From: JAJTCH01 sp040386195
Lineage (GTDB): Bacteria; Pseudomonadota; Alphaproteobacteria; Rickettsiales; UBA1997
NCBI GenBank assembly: GCA_040386195.1
Contig: JAZKFV010000004.1
Span: 1 to 34,064, forward strand
Direction of reading: 5' to 3'
Length of the DNA: 34,064 bases
Positions 22,259 to 30,764 of the stretch are shown here, one piece after another. The position numbers and the translations under genes are program-made. Below the pieces are notes generated by a model that worked only from the letters and a program-made list of their open reading frames with translations, was not told the DNA's origin and did not search any database. Every line of letters starts with the position of its first letter. The first letter of the stretch is position 1.

Positions 22259-25200
22259 ATGCGCCCAGAAAAAGTTGATAATTTTGCAAAGTTAGAAAAA
22301 TATTTTTTGGATCAAGCTCCAAAATTTGCGGAGATTCAACAAAAAATGGCGGAAATGATGCCACCGCAAATTAAATCGATGATCGTAAAGATGATGATTG
22401 ATTTGGATAAAATTAAACCGGCTACTCCGGATAATTTAATGGAGCTACAAGGATTCTGGGCAACTCAGGTTGATAATGTTGCACCTGAAAGCGCGCAAAA
22501 TCTTTTGAGAAAGACAAATATAGCTCAGACTCTAGCGAGATACAAAAAGCATCTCATTGATAAGGGAGTTGATCTTGAGAGTTTGAGTGGATTGGAAGAT
22601 CAGAAAGGCTGGCAAGAAGATCCGACTAAAAAGGGCAGATGGAGATTATTTGATGAGTATTTACAAAATATGAGCAGCCAAGGCGAGACTGGCTTGCTGA
22701 TGAAAGAAGTTTGTAAATGTTGTGATTTGCTTTGCGCGCAAGAAAAACTTGATGATGTTGAAGAATCGTTAAAAGAATTCCCACCACAAAGATCTGAGCT
22801 TGCGTGCCCAGGCGGTTCATTTGTAAGATGTCAAACAGTCATTAGAAAATTATCCGCTCCTTCTTATGTTCAGCAATTTCTAGGTGGCTATGATATGGCA
22901 ATTGGTCGGGCGATAGAAAATCTCAAAGAAGATGTGATACCCGGACGTCATATTCATATCAAACCGCTTGTAGAATATTGTGCAGGTTTTGTTGCTCAAG
23001 AGTTGATTTTAGATACCCTTTTTAATTCGCCATTAGATGAAATTGATCCGCTAAAATTATTAAAAGTTGTGACAGAATTCTCAGATCATTTGAAAGAATT
23101 TTGGCTAGAATATTATGAAAATAATTCAGTCTTCTTGTTCGCTATTAACAATTGTTATGAATATGAAACCAATGGTCAATCATATGACGATATGGCTGTG
23201 GCTTTAGAACATTTTGAGATAGCTTTAGATGATGTTTTGCAAATTGATGATGACAGCAGCAAAGTCACAATTAATTGGGAAGTTCTTGCCGAGAAATTAA
23301 TTGCAATTCAAAACGCAAAATTTGTGGGCTTTGAAAGATTTTGTTCTGAATATTTGGAGAAGACGCCAGATTCTTTAAGACCAGATGAAGAAATGGATGG
23401 GGTTTTAAGTGATGGATCTTCTGGATCTGAAAAAATTGTTGTTCAAACCGATGTTTTAAGTAGAAGTCAAACTATAAAAAAACACGCAGAAAAAATGGCA
23501 AAAATGCCAATGCCAAACTTAGATCTGCTTTGGGTTGCCAGCTATTTGCCTAATGGATCAGCAGATAATCATCTTGTCTTCATTCGGGCCATTTATGATA
23601 TTGGCAAAGCTCTGCCAAATCCTGATCAAATTGATTATCTAAAAAATGTTAAATTATTTTTAGAAAAAATTCGTGATGAGATTCCAGCAGAAAAACCACA
23701 AGAAAAATCAAGAGTTCAAGACATCATTGAAAGATTAGATCTGGATAAATTTAAATATCTTTTTGGTCTGGCTTGTAATCAGGATTTGATTGCTAAAGCG
23801 CCAGCCGATGTTGATTCTACTTGGCAATCCTTGAATGATGAACAAAGAAAAACAATATTTTCTTTGGCAATTGAAACTGGGTTAGGAAAAGCGGTGGTTA
23901 AACTTTTAAATCAACATATTTTCCCGGTTGATGTCTTGTTAAATAATGACGGCGACACGCCACTGCATATTGCTGCCCAATCAAAAAATGGTCATTATGT
24001 ATTTGCCGGATTAATCGCTTCTGGTGCTGATATTAACAAGCCAAATCTTATTGGACAAACTCCTTTAATGAGTGCAATTCAAGATAACAATGCGCTGGCG
24101 ATTCAGGAAATTCTGAAGGTTCAGGGTATTAAATTTAGAGATGTTGATGATGTGGGTAATTCTCTAATGCACTATGCTGCGGCGAGCCAAGACCAAAGTT
24201 TGGTAAAAAAATTTGTGGATCATTGTGTGGATATTATTAACCAACCAAATCAAATAGGAACAACTCCTTTAATGATGGCAGCAGAATATAATCATCATTA
24301 CGCAGTCACTGATTTATTGGCAAGAGATGAGGTAAATCCTAATGTTCAAAGCGCTAATGGCTGGAGTGCTCTTACATATGCGTTAAATAACCAAAATCTT
24401 GAAATGTGTTTGGCGTTACAGAAAAGAGGCGCCAATATTGATGAGGAGATTTTTTTTGGGGAAGGAAGAACTACCATTTTGAATTGGGCTATTAATTCTG
24501 GACATGATGAGTTGATGAATTTTTTGTTGCAGAATCATGTTCAGCTCAATTTGAATTTGAATCAGGCTAATTCACTAAATGGCAACACGCCATTGCACGA
24601 GGTTTGTAATAAAGGTGAACTTGAAACGGTACAATTTTTGATTGATGCTGGAGTGGATATTAATAAGACAAATTTGCTTGGTCGAACTCCCTTGTATTCT
24701 GCTATTTCTCGGGTAGTTGATTCTGAAGAAGATGAATCAGTTGGAATGGAAATTATACAATTTTTATTCAACAGTGATGTTGATATGAATCAGGTCAATG
24801 AAAGACCAGCGATAGAAGATGAAAATAATCCATTTTTTGCAACTGCATTAGAATATGCCTGCTTTACTGAAGATTTTGCGGTTGTAAAGCTGTTAATCGA
24901 AAAGGGCGCTTTGATTGATTCTTGTTTGCAAGAAGATGCTCAGGGTCAAAAAGTTATGAAAAATCTTATTGGTGATAATGCGGAAATAACCAATCTTGTG
25001 CTTGGAACAGAACAGTTAATGAGAGGCGTTCATAGTGTTAATGCTGCATTGGTGCGTCAAGCTATAAAATCTGGCGCCATCATTGATTACGTGGATGAAG
25101 ATGGTAATGACGTTTTACATAATGCTTGCTATGCTGGAAATGAAGAAATTGCTGGATTGTTGATTAGAAACGGTGCTGATTTTTTCACTTGTTTTAGTCA

Positions 25201-26122
25201 AATTCCGTTATGGGATCAAGAATGGAATGATGATATCAAAAAATTGCTAGAAAATCATAATAATTTTTTTGCCGCCATTGAAAAAGGTGATGTTAGTGAG
25301 GTTAGGTCTCTATTAAGAGGTGGTTTTGAATTTTGTGGTGTTCTTAAAGATAATAAGAGCGCTTTTAGAACTGCTGTTTTAAGCCACAATCCAGAAACAT
25401 TAGCAATAGTTCAATTATTGGCTGAAGCCGGCGCCTGTATTTTTGATTGTCCGGATGATTTGAGTGGTGTTGATGAGAATACTCAAAATTTTATTAGCGA
25501 TAGCAAAGATTTATTGCTTCAAATTGAAGATTTGGATTTGGAGGAAATGGAAGATGCGATTAAGATGGGTGCGTCCGTCAATGTTATAGATCGAGAAGGT
25601 TTTTCAGCATTATTTGCCCTAGTTAAATCTAGCAAGGAGGGCAATGTGGGTGACAATATAGAAAAAATTAAATTACTATTAAACGCAGGAGCAAATATTA
25701 ATGCCAAAGATAATGACGGAGATACACTTTTGCACTGGGCTATTGCTCAAAAAAAGCCTGCGGCAATATTGAATTTATTGATTGAAAAAGGAATCGATTT
25801 TGAAGCAAAAAATAATAAAGGTGAAACTGCCTTGGAAGCCGCGCACAATTCGGATGAGGATTATAGTATTCATATGCACATCGTCGAAACTGCTATAAAC
25901 AAAAAAAGACTCAGAGAAGATGATACAAATGCGCAGGAAGAGCCAAATCCAAAATCTCGTCGCCTTGATCCTAAGCGAACAAGGGATTCAGATGTTGATC
26001 AAGAAAGTGCCAGTCAGGATTCTGATGGTGACTCCGCAAAAAAATCTCGCACCGAATCACCAAATTCTTCACCTAAATCACCAACTTCTGAAATTGATGG
26101 TGAGAAAGAGAGAACACAGTAA
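22259..26122 (+). CDS. Large ankyrin-repeat protein, candidate secreted effector
   Basis: A 1287-residue protein with no signal peptide. Residues 1 to about 560 are not recognisable. Ankyrin repeats start at about 564 (DGDTPLHIAAQ), then near 599 (GQTPLM), 633, 667 (GTTPLMMAA), 701, 740, 775 (GNTPLHEVC), 808 (GRTPLYSAIS), 949 (GNDVLHNACYAG), 1120 and 1153 (DGDTLLHWAIA), with one after that. Spacing is about 33-34 residues. Residues 1215-1287 form a charged, serine-rich tail with KKRLRED and PKSRRLDPKRTR, which resemble nuclear import signals, and a hydrophilic end. Ankyrin proteins of Rickettsiales often act in the host cell after type IV secretion; this role is inferred. It starts 32 bases after pstA. 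Confidence 0.85.
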   Translation: MRPEKVDNFAKLEKYFLDQAPKFAEIQQKMAEMMPPQIKSMIVKMMIDLDKIKPATPDNLMELQGFWATQVDNVAPESAQNLLRKTNIAQTLARYKKHLIDKGVDLESLSGLEDQKGWQEDPTKKGRWRLFDEYLQNMSSQGETGLLMKEVCKCCDLLCAQEKLDDVEESLKEFPPQRSELACPGGSFVRCQTVIRKLSAPSYVQQFLGGYDMAIGRAIENLKEDVIPGRHIHIKPLVEYCAGFVAQELILDTLFNSPLDEIDPLKLLKVVTEFSDHLKEFWLEYYENNSVFLFAINNCYEYETNGQSYDDMAVALEHFEIALDDVLQIDDDSSKVTINWEVLAEKLIAIQNAKFVGFERFCSEYLEKTPDSLRPDEEMDGVLSDGSSGSEKIVVQTDVLSRSQTIKKHAEKMAKMPMPNLDLLWVASYLPNGSADNHLVFIRAIYDIGKALPNPDQIDYLKNVKLFLEKIRDEIPAEKPQEKSRVQDIIERLDLDKFKYLFGLACNQDLIAKAPADVDSTWQSLNDEQRKTIFSLAIETGLGKAVVKLLNQHIFPVDVLLNNDGDTPLHIAAQSKNGHYVFAGLIASGADINKPNLIGQTPLMSAIQDNNALAIQEILKVQGIKFRDVDDVGNSLMHYAAASQDQSLVKKFVDHCVDIINQPNQIGTTPLMMAAEYNHHYAVTDLLARDEVNPNVQSANGWSALTYALNNQNLEMCLALQKRGANIDEEIFFGEGRTTILNWAINSGHDELMNFLLQNHVQLNLNLNQANSLNGNTPLHEVCNKGELETVQFLIDAGVDINKTNLLGRTPLYSAISRVVDSEEDESVGMEIIQFLFNSDVDMNQVNERPAIEDENNPFFATALEYACFTEDFAVVKLLIEKGALIDSCLQEDAQGQKVMKNLIGDNAEITNLVLGTEQLMRGVHSVNAALVRQAIKSGAIIDYVDEDGNDVLHNACYAGNEEIAGLLIRNGADFFTCFSQIPLWDQEWNDDIKKLLENHNNFFAAIEKGDVSEVRSLLRGGFEFCGVLKDNKSAFRTAVLSHNPETLAIVQLLAEAGACIFDCPDDLSGVDENTQNFISDSKDLLLQIEDLDLEEMEDAIKMGASVNVIDREGFSALFALVKSSKEGNVGDNIEKIKLLLNAGANINAKDNDGDTLLHWAIAQKKPAAILNLLIEKGIDFEAKNNKGETALEAAHNSDEDYSIHMHIVETAINKKRLREDDTNAQEEPNPKSRRLDPKRTRDSDVDQESASQDSDGDSAKKSRTESPNSSPKSPTSEIDGEKERTQ

Positions 26123-26137
26123 ATGCATTTGGTAAAT

Positions 26138-27037
26138 TTATAAATCGTGACCGTTATTTTCGTCCTGCTCTAAATCGGCGTTGTTTAGTTTTTCTGATAC
26201 TTGCTTTTTGGGAGAAGTTTTTGGTAATAATGCCTTAATTGTTTCCACTGATTCTTCAGCTTCCTGGCGATTAAAATATTGGCTAATTTCATCACAAATG
26301 TCTTTTGGCAAACTAATTGGCGGTCTTTTTGTTTCAAGTCCAGATAACATTGTTGCGAGATTTCTTTGTGCCATCATTAACCTCAACTCTTCTTCCCGAT
26401 CATTAATCATCGTGCCAAAGCTAATAATAAATGTGCGAATAAAGTCATTTTCAATCACAAAATTACTGGATTCTTCATCAGATTTTTCTTGAGCGTCTGG
26501 CTCTTTTTCAGAACCGCTACCACCTTCTTCGAAATCTGCCCCACTATTAGCGATTTTTTGTTGTAGATATTTCAGAGCCGTAATATCGCCTTGATTAAGC
26601 GCAGAAAAATTGCCGCGATTATCAATAATTTTTTTTATAACTTGTCCGTATTTATTATCGGGAAATGAAAAATTTATTAACTGAATAATCTGCGGCAACT
26701 CAGCATTAGTAGTGTTTTCTGGTAATGGCAGTTGATGATATGAGACAGCCAAAAACAAAAGCTGCATCTGAAGTGGTTGACCAAGAATAATATCAAAAGC
26801 ACTTTGACCGTCATTATTGGCAATAGCAAGATCGGCGCCAGCTCTCAGCAATAATTCTGCATATTTAAAAGTGCCACCGTCCATAACAAAGAGATGTAAG
26901 GCGGTATTGCCATCTTTATCTTTAGCGTTAAGATTTTTCTCCTCAGCTAACAATTTTTTAAATTCTTCAAAATCTAATCGACCACGATTCTGAGCGGCAT
27001 AATCTAATAAAGTTTGAGAATTTTTAGAGGATTGCAT
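26138..27037 (-). CDS. Small ankyrin-repeat protein
   Basis: A 299-residue protein. One clear ankyrin repeat is at about residues 42-75 (KDGNTALHLFVMDGG ... LLLRAGADLAI), flanked by weaker ones (LLDYAAQNRG at 10-19 and NNDGQSAFDIILG at 75-87). The middle has an acidic linker (SGSEKEPDAQEKSDEESS near 178-195). The C-terminal part has no recognised domain. No signal peptide or membrane helix is seen. It converges with the large ankyrin gene, with 15 bases between the two stops. A host-directed role is possible but not shown. Confidence 0.78.
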   Translation of the reverse strand: MQSSKNSQTLLDYAAQNRGRLDFEEFKKLLAEEKNLNAKDKDGNTALHLFVMDGGTFKYAELLLRAGADLAIANNDGQSAFDIILGQPLQMQLLFLAVSYHQLPLPENTTNAELPQIIQLINFSFPDNKYGQVIKKIIDNRGNFSALNQGDITALKYLQQKIANSGADFEEGGSGSEKEPDAQEKSDEESSNFVIENDFIRTFIISFGTMINDREEELRLMMAQRNLATMLSGLETKRPPISLPKDICDEISQYFNRQEAEESVETIKALLPKTSPKKQVSEKLNNADLEQDENNGHDL

Positions 27038-27126
27038 TGATAGAGTTGCTTGAGTAAAGTCGCTGATTTGCCGTTAAAGGTTTTAACTTATCTTCAGATC
27101 TTACAAAAATCAAAAATATTATTTCA

Positions 27127-27927
27127 ATGACTCAAATTGTTGCAATTTTAAACCTTACGCCTGATTCGTTTTTTGACGGCGGCAAATATAATGATGATGA
27201 AAATGCGATTAGGCATTTAGAAATTCTGCTGAATTCTGGCGCTGATATTATTGATGTTGGCGCTGAATCAACGCGCCCAAATGCGGTTTTAATTGATGCT
27301 GAAACTGAACGCAAAAGGCTCAAAAATATTTTGCCTGCAATTATTGCTCAAGTGCAAAAACATAATCATAAAAATCAAACAAATGTGGCGGTGAGTTTGG
27401 ATAGTCGGCATTTTCAAACAATGTCTTGGGCGCTGGATTTGGGCGTGGATATTATTAACGATGTTTCAGGATTTATAGATGAAAAAATGATTGAGCTGGC
27501 GGCGCAAAGTGGCAAAAAAATTGTGGTGATGCATAATTTGGGCGTGCCGGCCTCAAGAAATAAAATCGTTGATCCAACTTTAGATATTGTGCAAGTATTG
27601 ATTGAGTGGATGGAAAATAAATTAATTGTGCTGCAAAAAGCGGGCGTGAAAAAATCGCAAATTATTTTTGATATTGGTTTGGGTTTTGGTAAAAATGCGG
27701 CGCAGTCAATTCAATTATTAAAAGAAGTTGATCGCCTGCGCATCCTTGATTTGCCTTTATATGTTGGGCATTCTAATAAAAGTTTTTTGGATGAATGGCA
27801 AATTGACAATTGCCAAACTAGAGAGGAAAAAACCGTTTTTATTTCAGCTTATTTGATGGCAAAAAATGTAGAATATTTGCGGGTTCATAATGTGGCGGCA
27901 AATATTGTTTCAACCGCCAAAAACTAG
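27127..27927 (+). CDS. folP: Dihydropteroate synthase (folate synthesis)
   Basis: A 266-residue TIM-barrel enzyme that joins dihydropterin pyrophosphate and p-aminobenzoate. Motifs: NLTPDSFFDGG (9-19), GAESTRP, SLDSRH, INDVSG, DIGLGFGKN, and the C-terminal RVHNVAA. Most residues known to bind pterin and phosphate are retained. Departures are MHNLGVP in place of the usual MHMxGxP, DIG for DPG, and SNK (216-218) in place of SRK. It stands alone, with no folK or folB beside it. It is divergent from the small ankyrin gene (89-base gap) and its end overlaps recG by 18 bases. Confidence 0.9.
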   Translation: MTQIVAILNLTPDSFFDGGKYNDDENAIRHLEILLNSGADIIDVGAESTRPNAVLIDAETERKRLKNILPAIIAQVQKHNHKNQTNVAVSLDSRHFQTMSWALDLGVDIINDVSGFIDEKMIELAAQSGKKIVVMHNLGVPASRNKIVDPTLDIVQVLIEWMENKLIVLQKAGVKKSQIIFDIGLGFGKNAAQSIQLLKEVDRLRILDLPLYVGHSNKSFLDEWQIDNCQTREEKTVFISAYLMAKNVEYLRVHNVAANIVSTAKN

Positions 27928-30057
27928 TTTAAAACATTGGTCGTAATTAAAAATTCTCAGCAAAATTCGCAGAGTTTCCCGATCAATTTTTTTGCCCGAA
28001 TTTTCCAACAAAAATTGCGCTTGGCGATTGGCGATTTGTAGTAAATCTAAATCCAAATTCAAATCAGCAATTTTATATTCCGGCAAACCACTTTGGCGTT
28101 TGCCCGCCATTTCTCCTTGTCCGCGCAGCTTCAAATCTTCTTCGGCGATAAAAAATCCGTCATTGCTATTTTTCATAATTGTCAATCTGGTTTTGCCATT
28201 TTGACCAATTTTTTTGCCGTAAAGTAAAATGCAATAAGACGCTTTTTCGCCCCTTCCAACGCGCCCGCGCAGTTGATGCAATTGTGATAATCCAAATTGT
28301 TCGCAATTTTCAATTACAATTATTGTCGCATCTTTTACATCAATTCCAACTTCAATAACAGTAGTGGCAACCAGAATTTGCGTGGTGCCGCTGATAAAAT
28401 CATTCATAATTTTATCCTTCTCTTTCTCTTTCATTTTGCCATGAATTAATCCAACTTTTTCTGCGCCAAAAAGTTTTTGAAATTGTGAGAAGCGGGTATT
28501 GACGTTGCTCAACAGATTGTCATCCTGAGCAAAGCGAAGGATCTCTTGAGGCATATTCGATCTAAGTTCACGGTGCGTTTCCAGAGATCCTTCGCTTGCG
28601 CTCAGGATAACATTTTCACCAAGCTGCTCTTCAATCAGCGGACAAATCCAATAAATTTTCTCACCATTTTTAAGCGCTCGTGAAATTGCTGATAAAATTT
28701 CTTCTTCCTTGTTTTGAGAAATAACCCGAGTATCAATTGCCAAACGGTTTTTGGGTTTTTCGCTTAAAATAGAAATATCCATATCGCCATAAAATGTCAT
28801 CATGAGGCTCCGCGGAATAGGTGTGGCACTCATTAGCAGCACATCAACTTGACTACCTTTTTCCACTAATTTCATTCTTTGCATCACACCAAAACGATGT
28901 TGTTCGTCAATTACCGCTAGGCTCAAATCTTTAAAAACAATGTCCGGCTCCAGCAAAGAATGGGTGCCAATTAAAATATCAATTACGCCATTTTTTAAAT
29001 CATCCAAAATTTTTTGTTTATTTTTTGCGGTAGTTTTGGAAGTGAGAATGGCGATATTGACGCCAATTTTTTGCGCCAATTCAGCAAAATTTTTGTGATG
29101 CTGAAACGCCAGCAAGGTAATTGGACAAATGATCGCCGCTTGTTTTTGATTTTCCACCGCCAACAACATTGCCAAAAACGCCACAATAGTTTTTCCCGAT
29201 CCAACATCACCTTGCAACAAACGGAGCATTTTTTTTGACGAAGTTAAATCAGCGTCAATTTCGTTTAAAACCTTTTGCTGACCAGCGGTAAGCTTGAAAG
29301 GCAGGGCTTCAAGCAGTTTTTGGCGCAAATTATTTTTAGCAACAAGCGCACGACCATTGGTGGTTTTGAGATATTTTTTGGCGATAAGATTAGCAATTTG
29401 AGAAGCCAGAAGCTCGTCGAAGGCGAGGCGTTTGCGGGCTTTGTCTTCATTGTTTTGATGAAGTTTGTAAATCGCCTCTTTCCAACTCATCCAGCCTTGT
29501 TGTTTCAATAAATTGCCATCAATCCATTCCGGCAAATCAGTGATTTTTTCTAACGCCAAAGCAATTTTACTGCGCAAAAATTTTTGACTAAACGCGCCAA
29601 TCGCCGGATAAATTATTTCGTCTCGAGGAATTTTATCAATCTGCGCCGCAGGAAACACATATTCCGGATGCGCCATTTGTAATTCGTCGTTAAATCTTTC
29701 GGCAACGCCGCTAATCACAATTTCAGCGCCAATTGCAAAATTTTTTTCAATGTAGCCGGGAAAAGTTTTAAAAAAAGTCAGCGTCAAATATCCACTTGGC
29801 GCAAAACAGCGAACTCGAAAAGGTTGACGACTATTGGCGGGCTTGATGTGCGCTTCAACTTTAACTTTGGTAATAATTAATTCTTTGCCTTTAATTTCAT
29901 AAAGCGGCGGCAGAAATTTTTTAGGCAAAATGTGAGTAGGCTGATGATAAAGCAAATCAACAATCCGGTTCCCCCCAATCAACCCCGCCAAAAACCCCGC
30001 CAGCTTGTCGCCAATGCCGGAGAGATTTTGCAAACTGGAGAAAATGTTGATTGACAA
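27910..30057 (-). CDS. recG: ATP-dependent DNA helicase RecG with in-frame palindromic insert
   Basis: A 715-residue RecG, the helicase that remodels stalled forks and Holliday junctions. The N-terminal wedge domain (about 1-170) includes an OB fold. Helicase motifs: GDVGSGKT (283-290), DEQHRFGV (384-391), SATPIPRS (410-417), VATTVIEVGIDV and LHQLRGRVGRGEK. Residues 482-514 are encoded by a palindromic repeat (28516-28614) and read VILSASEGS ... EILRFAQDD, which interrupts the sequence between CPLIEE and the F-LFGAEKVGLIHGKM region. Without the insert the length is near 682, close to E. coli (693). The frame is intact, so the protein may still work, with a longer surface loop. The stop overlaps folP. 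Confidence 0.93.
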   Translation of the reverse strand: MSINIFSSLQNLSGIGDKLAGFLAGLIGGNRIVDLLYHQPTHILPKKFLPPLYEIKGKELIITKVKVEAHIKPANSRQPFRVRCFAPSGYLTLTFFKTFPGYIEKNFAIGAEIVISGVAERFNDELQMAHPEYVFPAAQIDKIPRDEIIYPAIGAFSQKFLRSKIALALEKITDLPEWIDGNLLKQQGWMSWKEAIYKLHQNNEDKARKRLAFDELLASQIANLIAKKYLKTTNGRALVAKNNLRQKLLEALPFKLTAGQQKVLNEIDADLTSSKKMLRLLQGDVGSGKTIVAFLAMLLAVENQKQAAIICPITLLAFQHHKNFAELAQKIGVNIAILTSKTTAKNKQKILDDLKNGVIDILIGTHSLLEPDIVFKDLSLAVIDEQHRFGVMQRMKLVEKGSQVDVLLMSATPIPRSLMMTFYGDMDISILSEKPKNRLAIDTRVISQNKEEEILSAISRALKNGEKIYWICPLIEEQLGENVILSASEGSLETHRELRSNMPQEILRFAQDDNLLSNVNTRFSQFQKLFGAEKVGLIHGKMKEKEKDKIMNDFISGTTQILVATTVIEVGIDVKDATIIVIENCEQFGLSQLHQLRGRVGRGEKASYCILLYGKKIGQNGKTRLTIMKNSNDGFFIAEEDLKLRGQGEMAGKRQSGLPEYKIADLNLDLDLLQIANRQAQFLLENSGKKIDRETLRILLRIFNYDQCFKLVFGG
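28516..28614 (-). repeat. 99-base palindromic element inside recG, copy B
   Basis: Imperfect inverted arms (28518-28546 and 28583-28612) have one mismatch and one indel. The element has exactly 33 codons and no stop in the recG frame. On the minus strand it matches copy A at 20861-20958, including the CGTGAAC in the centre, so the two are relatives and not chance hairpins. This mirrors the Rickettsia palindromic elements known to sit inside genes in frame; membership in any named family needs a search. Confidence 0.88.
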
Positions 30058-30062
30058 AATTA

Positions 30063-30386
30063 TTAAGCGATTGCTTTGAATGAAATTTGATAACCTAAAA
30101 CTTTTAAAATTATATTAAGAGTTTTTAAAGTTGGATTGCCTTTTATGGATAAGGTTTTATAAAGACTTTCTCTGGAAAGACCGGTTTTGACTGCTAAATC
30201 CGCTAAACCACCGCTAGCGATGGCAACTTGCTTTAAAGCATCAAGCAATGGTCTTTCATCACCATCTTTTTGATATTCTTGCAAGGCAAATTTGATGTAG
30301 TTGGCACCTAATTCTCGATCCTTTTTGATGTGCTCAACTGCCACATCATCAAAACTTCTGTAGTGAATTTTATTCTTGGTTTTCAT
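30063..30386 (-). CDS. Antitoxin with HTH domain (HI1420-type addiction module)
   Basis: A 107-residue DNA-binding antitoxin from the ATG at 30386, starting MKTKNKIHYRSFDDVAVEH. A longer frame from 30536 would lie inside the toxin gene and is rejected. The C-terminal helix-turn-helix (GGLADLAVKTGLSRESLYKT, about 58-80) and the GNPTLKTLNIILKVLGYQIS end are typical of the HI1420 family. It should neutralise the toxin and repress the pair. Its start overlaps the toxin by 17 bases; recG follows after five bases. Confidence 0.88.
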   Translation of the reverse strand: MKTKNKIHYRSFDDVAVEHIKKDRELGANYIKFALQEYQKDGDERPLLDALKQVAIASGGLADLAVKTGLSRESLYKTLSIKGNPTLKTLNIILKVLGYQISFKAIA

Positions 30387-30696
30387 ATTCCTCCCAATAT
30401 TTTTTTGCTTTTTCAATATCTTTGTTTTGAGTTTTTTTGTTGCCGCCACAAAGTAAAATAATAATTTTATGATCTTTTTTTCCGAAATAAATTCTATAAC
30501 CGCTGCCAAAATCAAATCGCAATTCAAAAATTCCAAATCCTAAGTTTTTATAATCTCCAAAATTACCATTTTTTATCCGACTAATTCTGTTAAAAACTTT
30601 ATTTTTAGTTTCTTGATCAAGACCATAAAGCCAATCGTTAAATGGCTCCTTGCTTCTGTTGGTCTTAAAAGTTATTACTTCAAATTTGCTTTCCAT
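30370..30696 (-). CDS. RelE/HigB-like toxin (HI1419-type addiction module)
   Basis: A 108-residue toxin of the RelE/ParE superfamily, Gp49-like branch. The C-terminal YRIYFGKKDHKIIILLCGGN followed by KKTQNKDIEKAKKYWEEY is the hallmark. Relatives cut mRNA at the ribosome. The N-terminal segment FEVITFKTNRSKEPFNDWLYGLD is also typical. The toxin precedes its antitoxin, as in higBA pairs, and overlaps it by 17 bases. It lies 68 bases downstream of smpB in the same direction. A TTGACT sequence on the minus strand at 30755-30750 may be a -35 element, but no convincing -10 could be set. Confidence 0.88.
   Translation of the reverse strand: MESKFEVITFKTNRSKEPFNDWLYGLDQETKNKVFNRISRIKNGNFGDYKNLGFGIFELRFDFGSGYRIYFGKKDHKIIILLCGGNKKTQNKDIEKAKKYWEEYENQE
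30387..30395 (-). promoter_or_regulatory. Ribosome-binding site of the antitoxin gene
   Basis: On the minus strand GGGAGG lies three bases before ATG 30386, inside the toxin's coding sequence. It supports the short start for the antitoxin, although the spacing is tight. Confidence 0.5.
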
Positions 30697-30764
30697 AACT
30701 TGGGTTTTGTGGTGGTTAGTATCTTATAAACTACATTTGGGTTAAAAAAAGTCAATCAATTTTA

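Noticed and set aside
26181..26492. 103-residue plus-strand frame opposite the small ankyrin gene
   Set aside because: It is a shadow of the minus-strand coding frame, with no start signal and no recognisable protein. Similar antisense frames at 12708-13061, 19599-20003 and 20142-20513 were rejected for the same reason.
27073..27087. Operator-like palindrome GTTAAA-GGT-TTTAAC between the small ankyrin gene and folP
   Set aside because: A 6-base stem in AT-rich DNA is expected by chance, and no promoter could be set around it.
28516..28614. recG as a broken pseudogene
   Set aside because: The insert is a multiple of three and has no stop, and all helicase motifs on both sides are intact.
30387..30536. 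Longer antitoxin frame starting at 30536
   Set aside because: The extra 50 residues lie wholly inside the toxin gene and do not resemble the family; the ATG at 30386 has GGGAGG before it.
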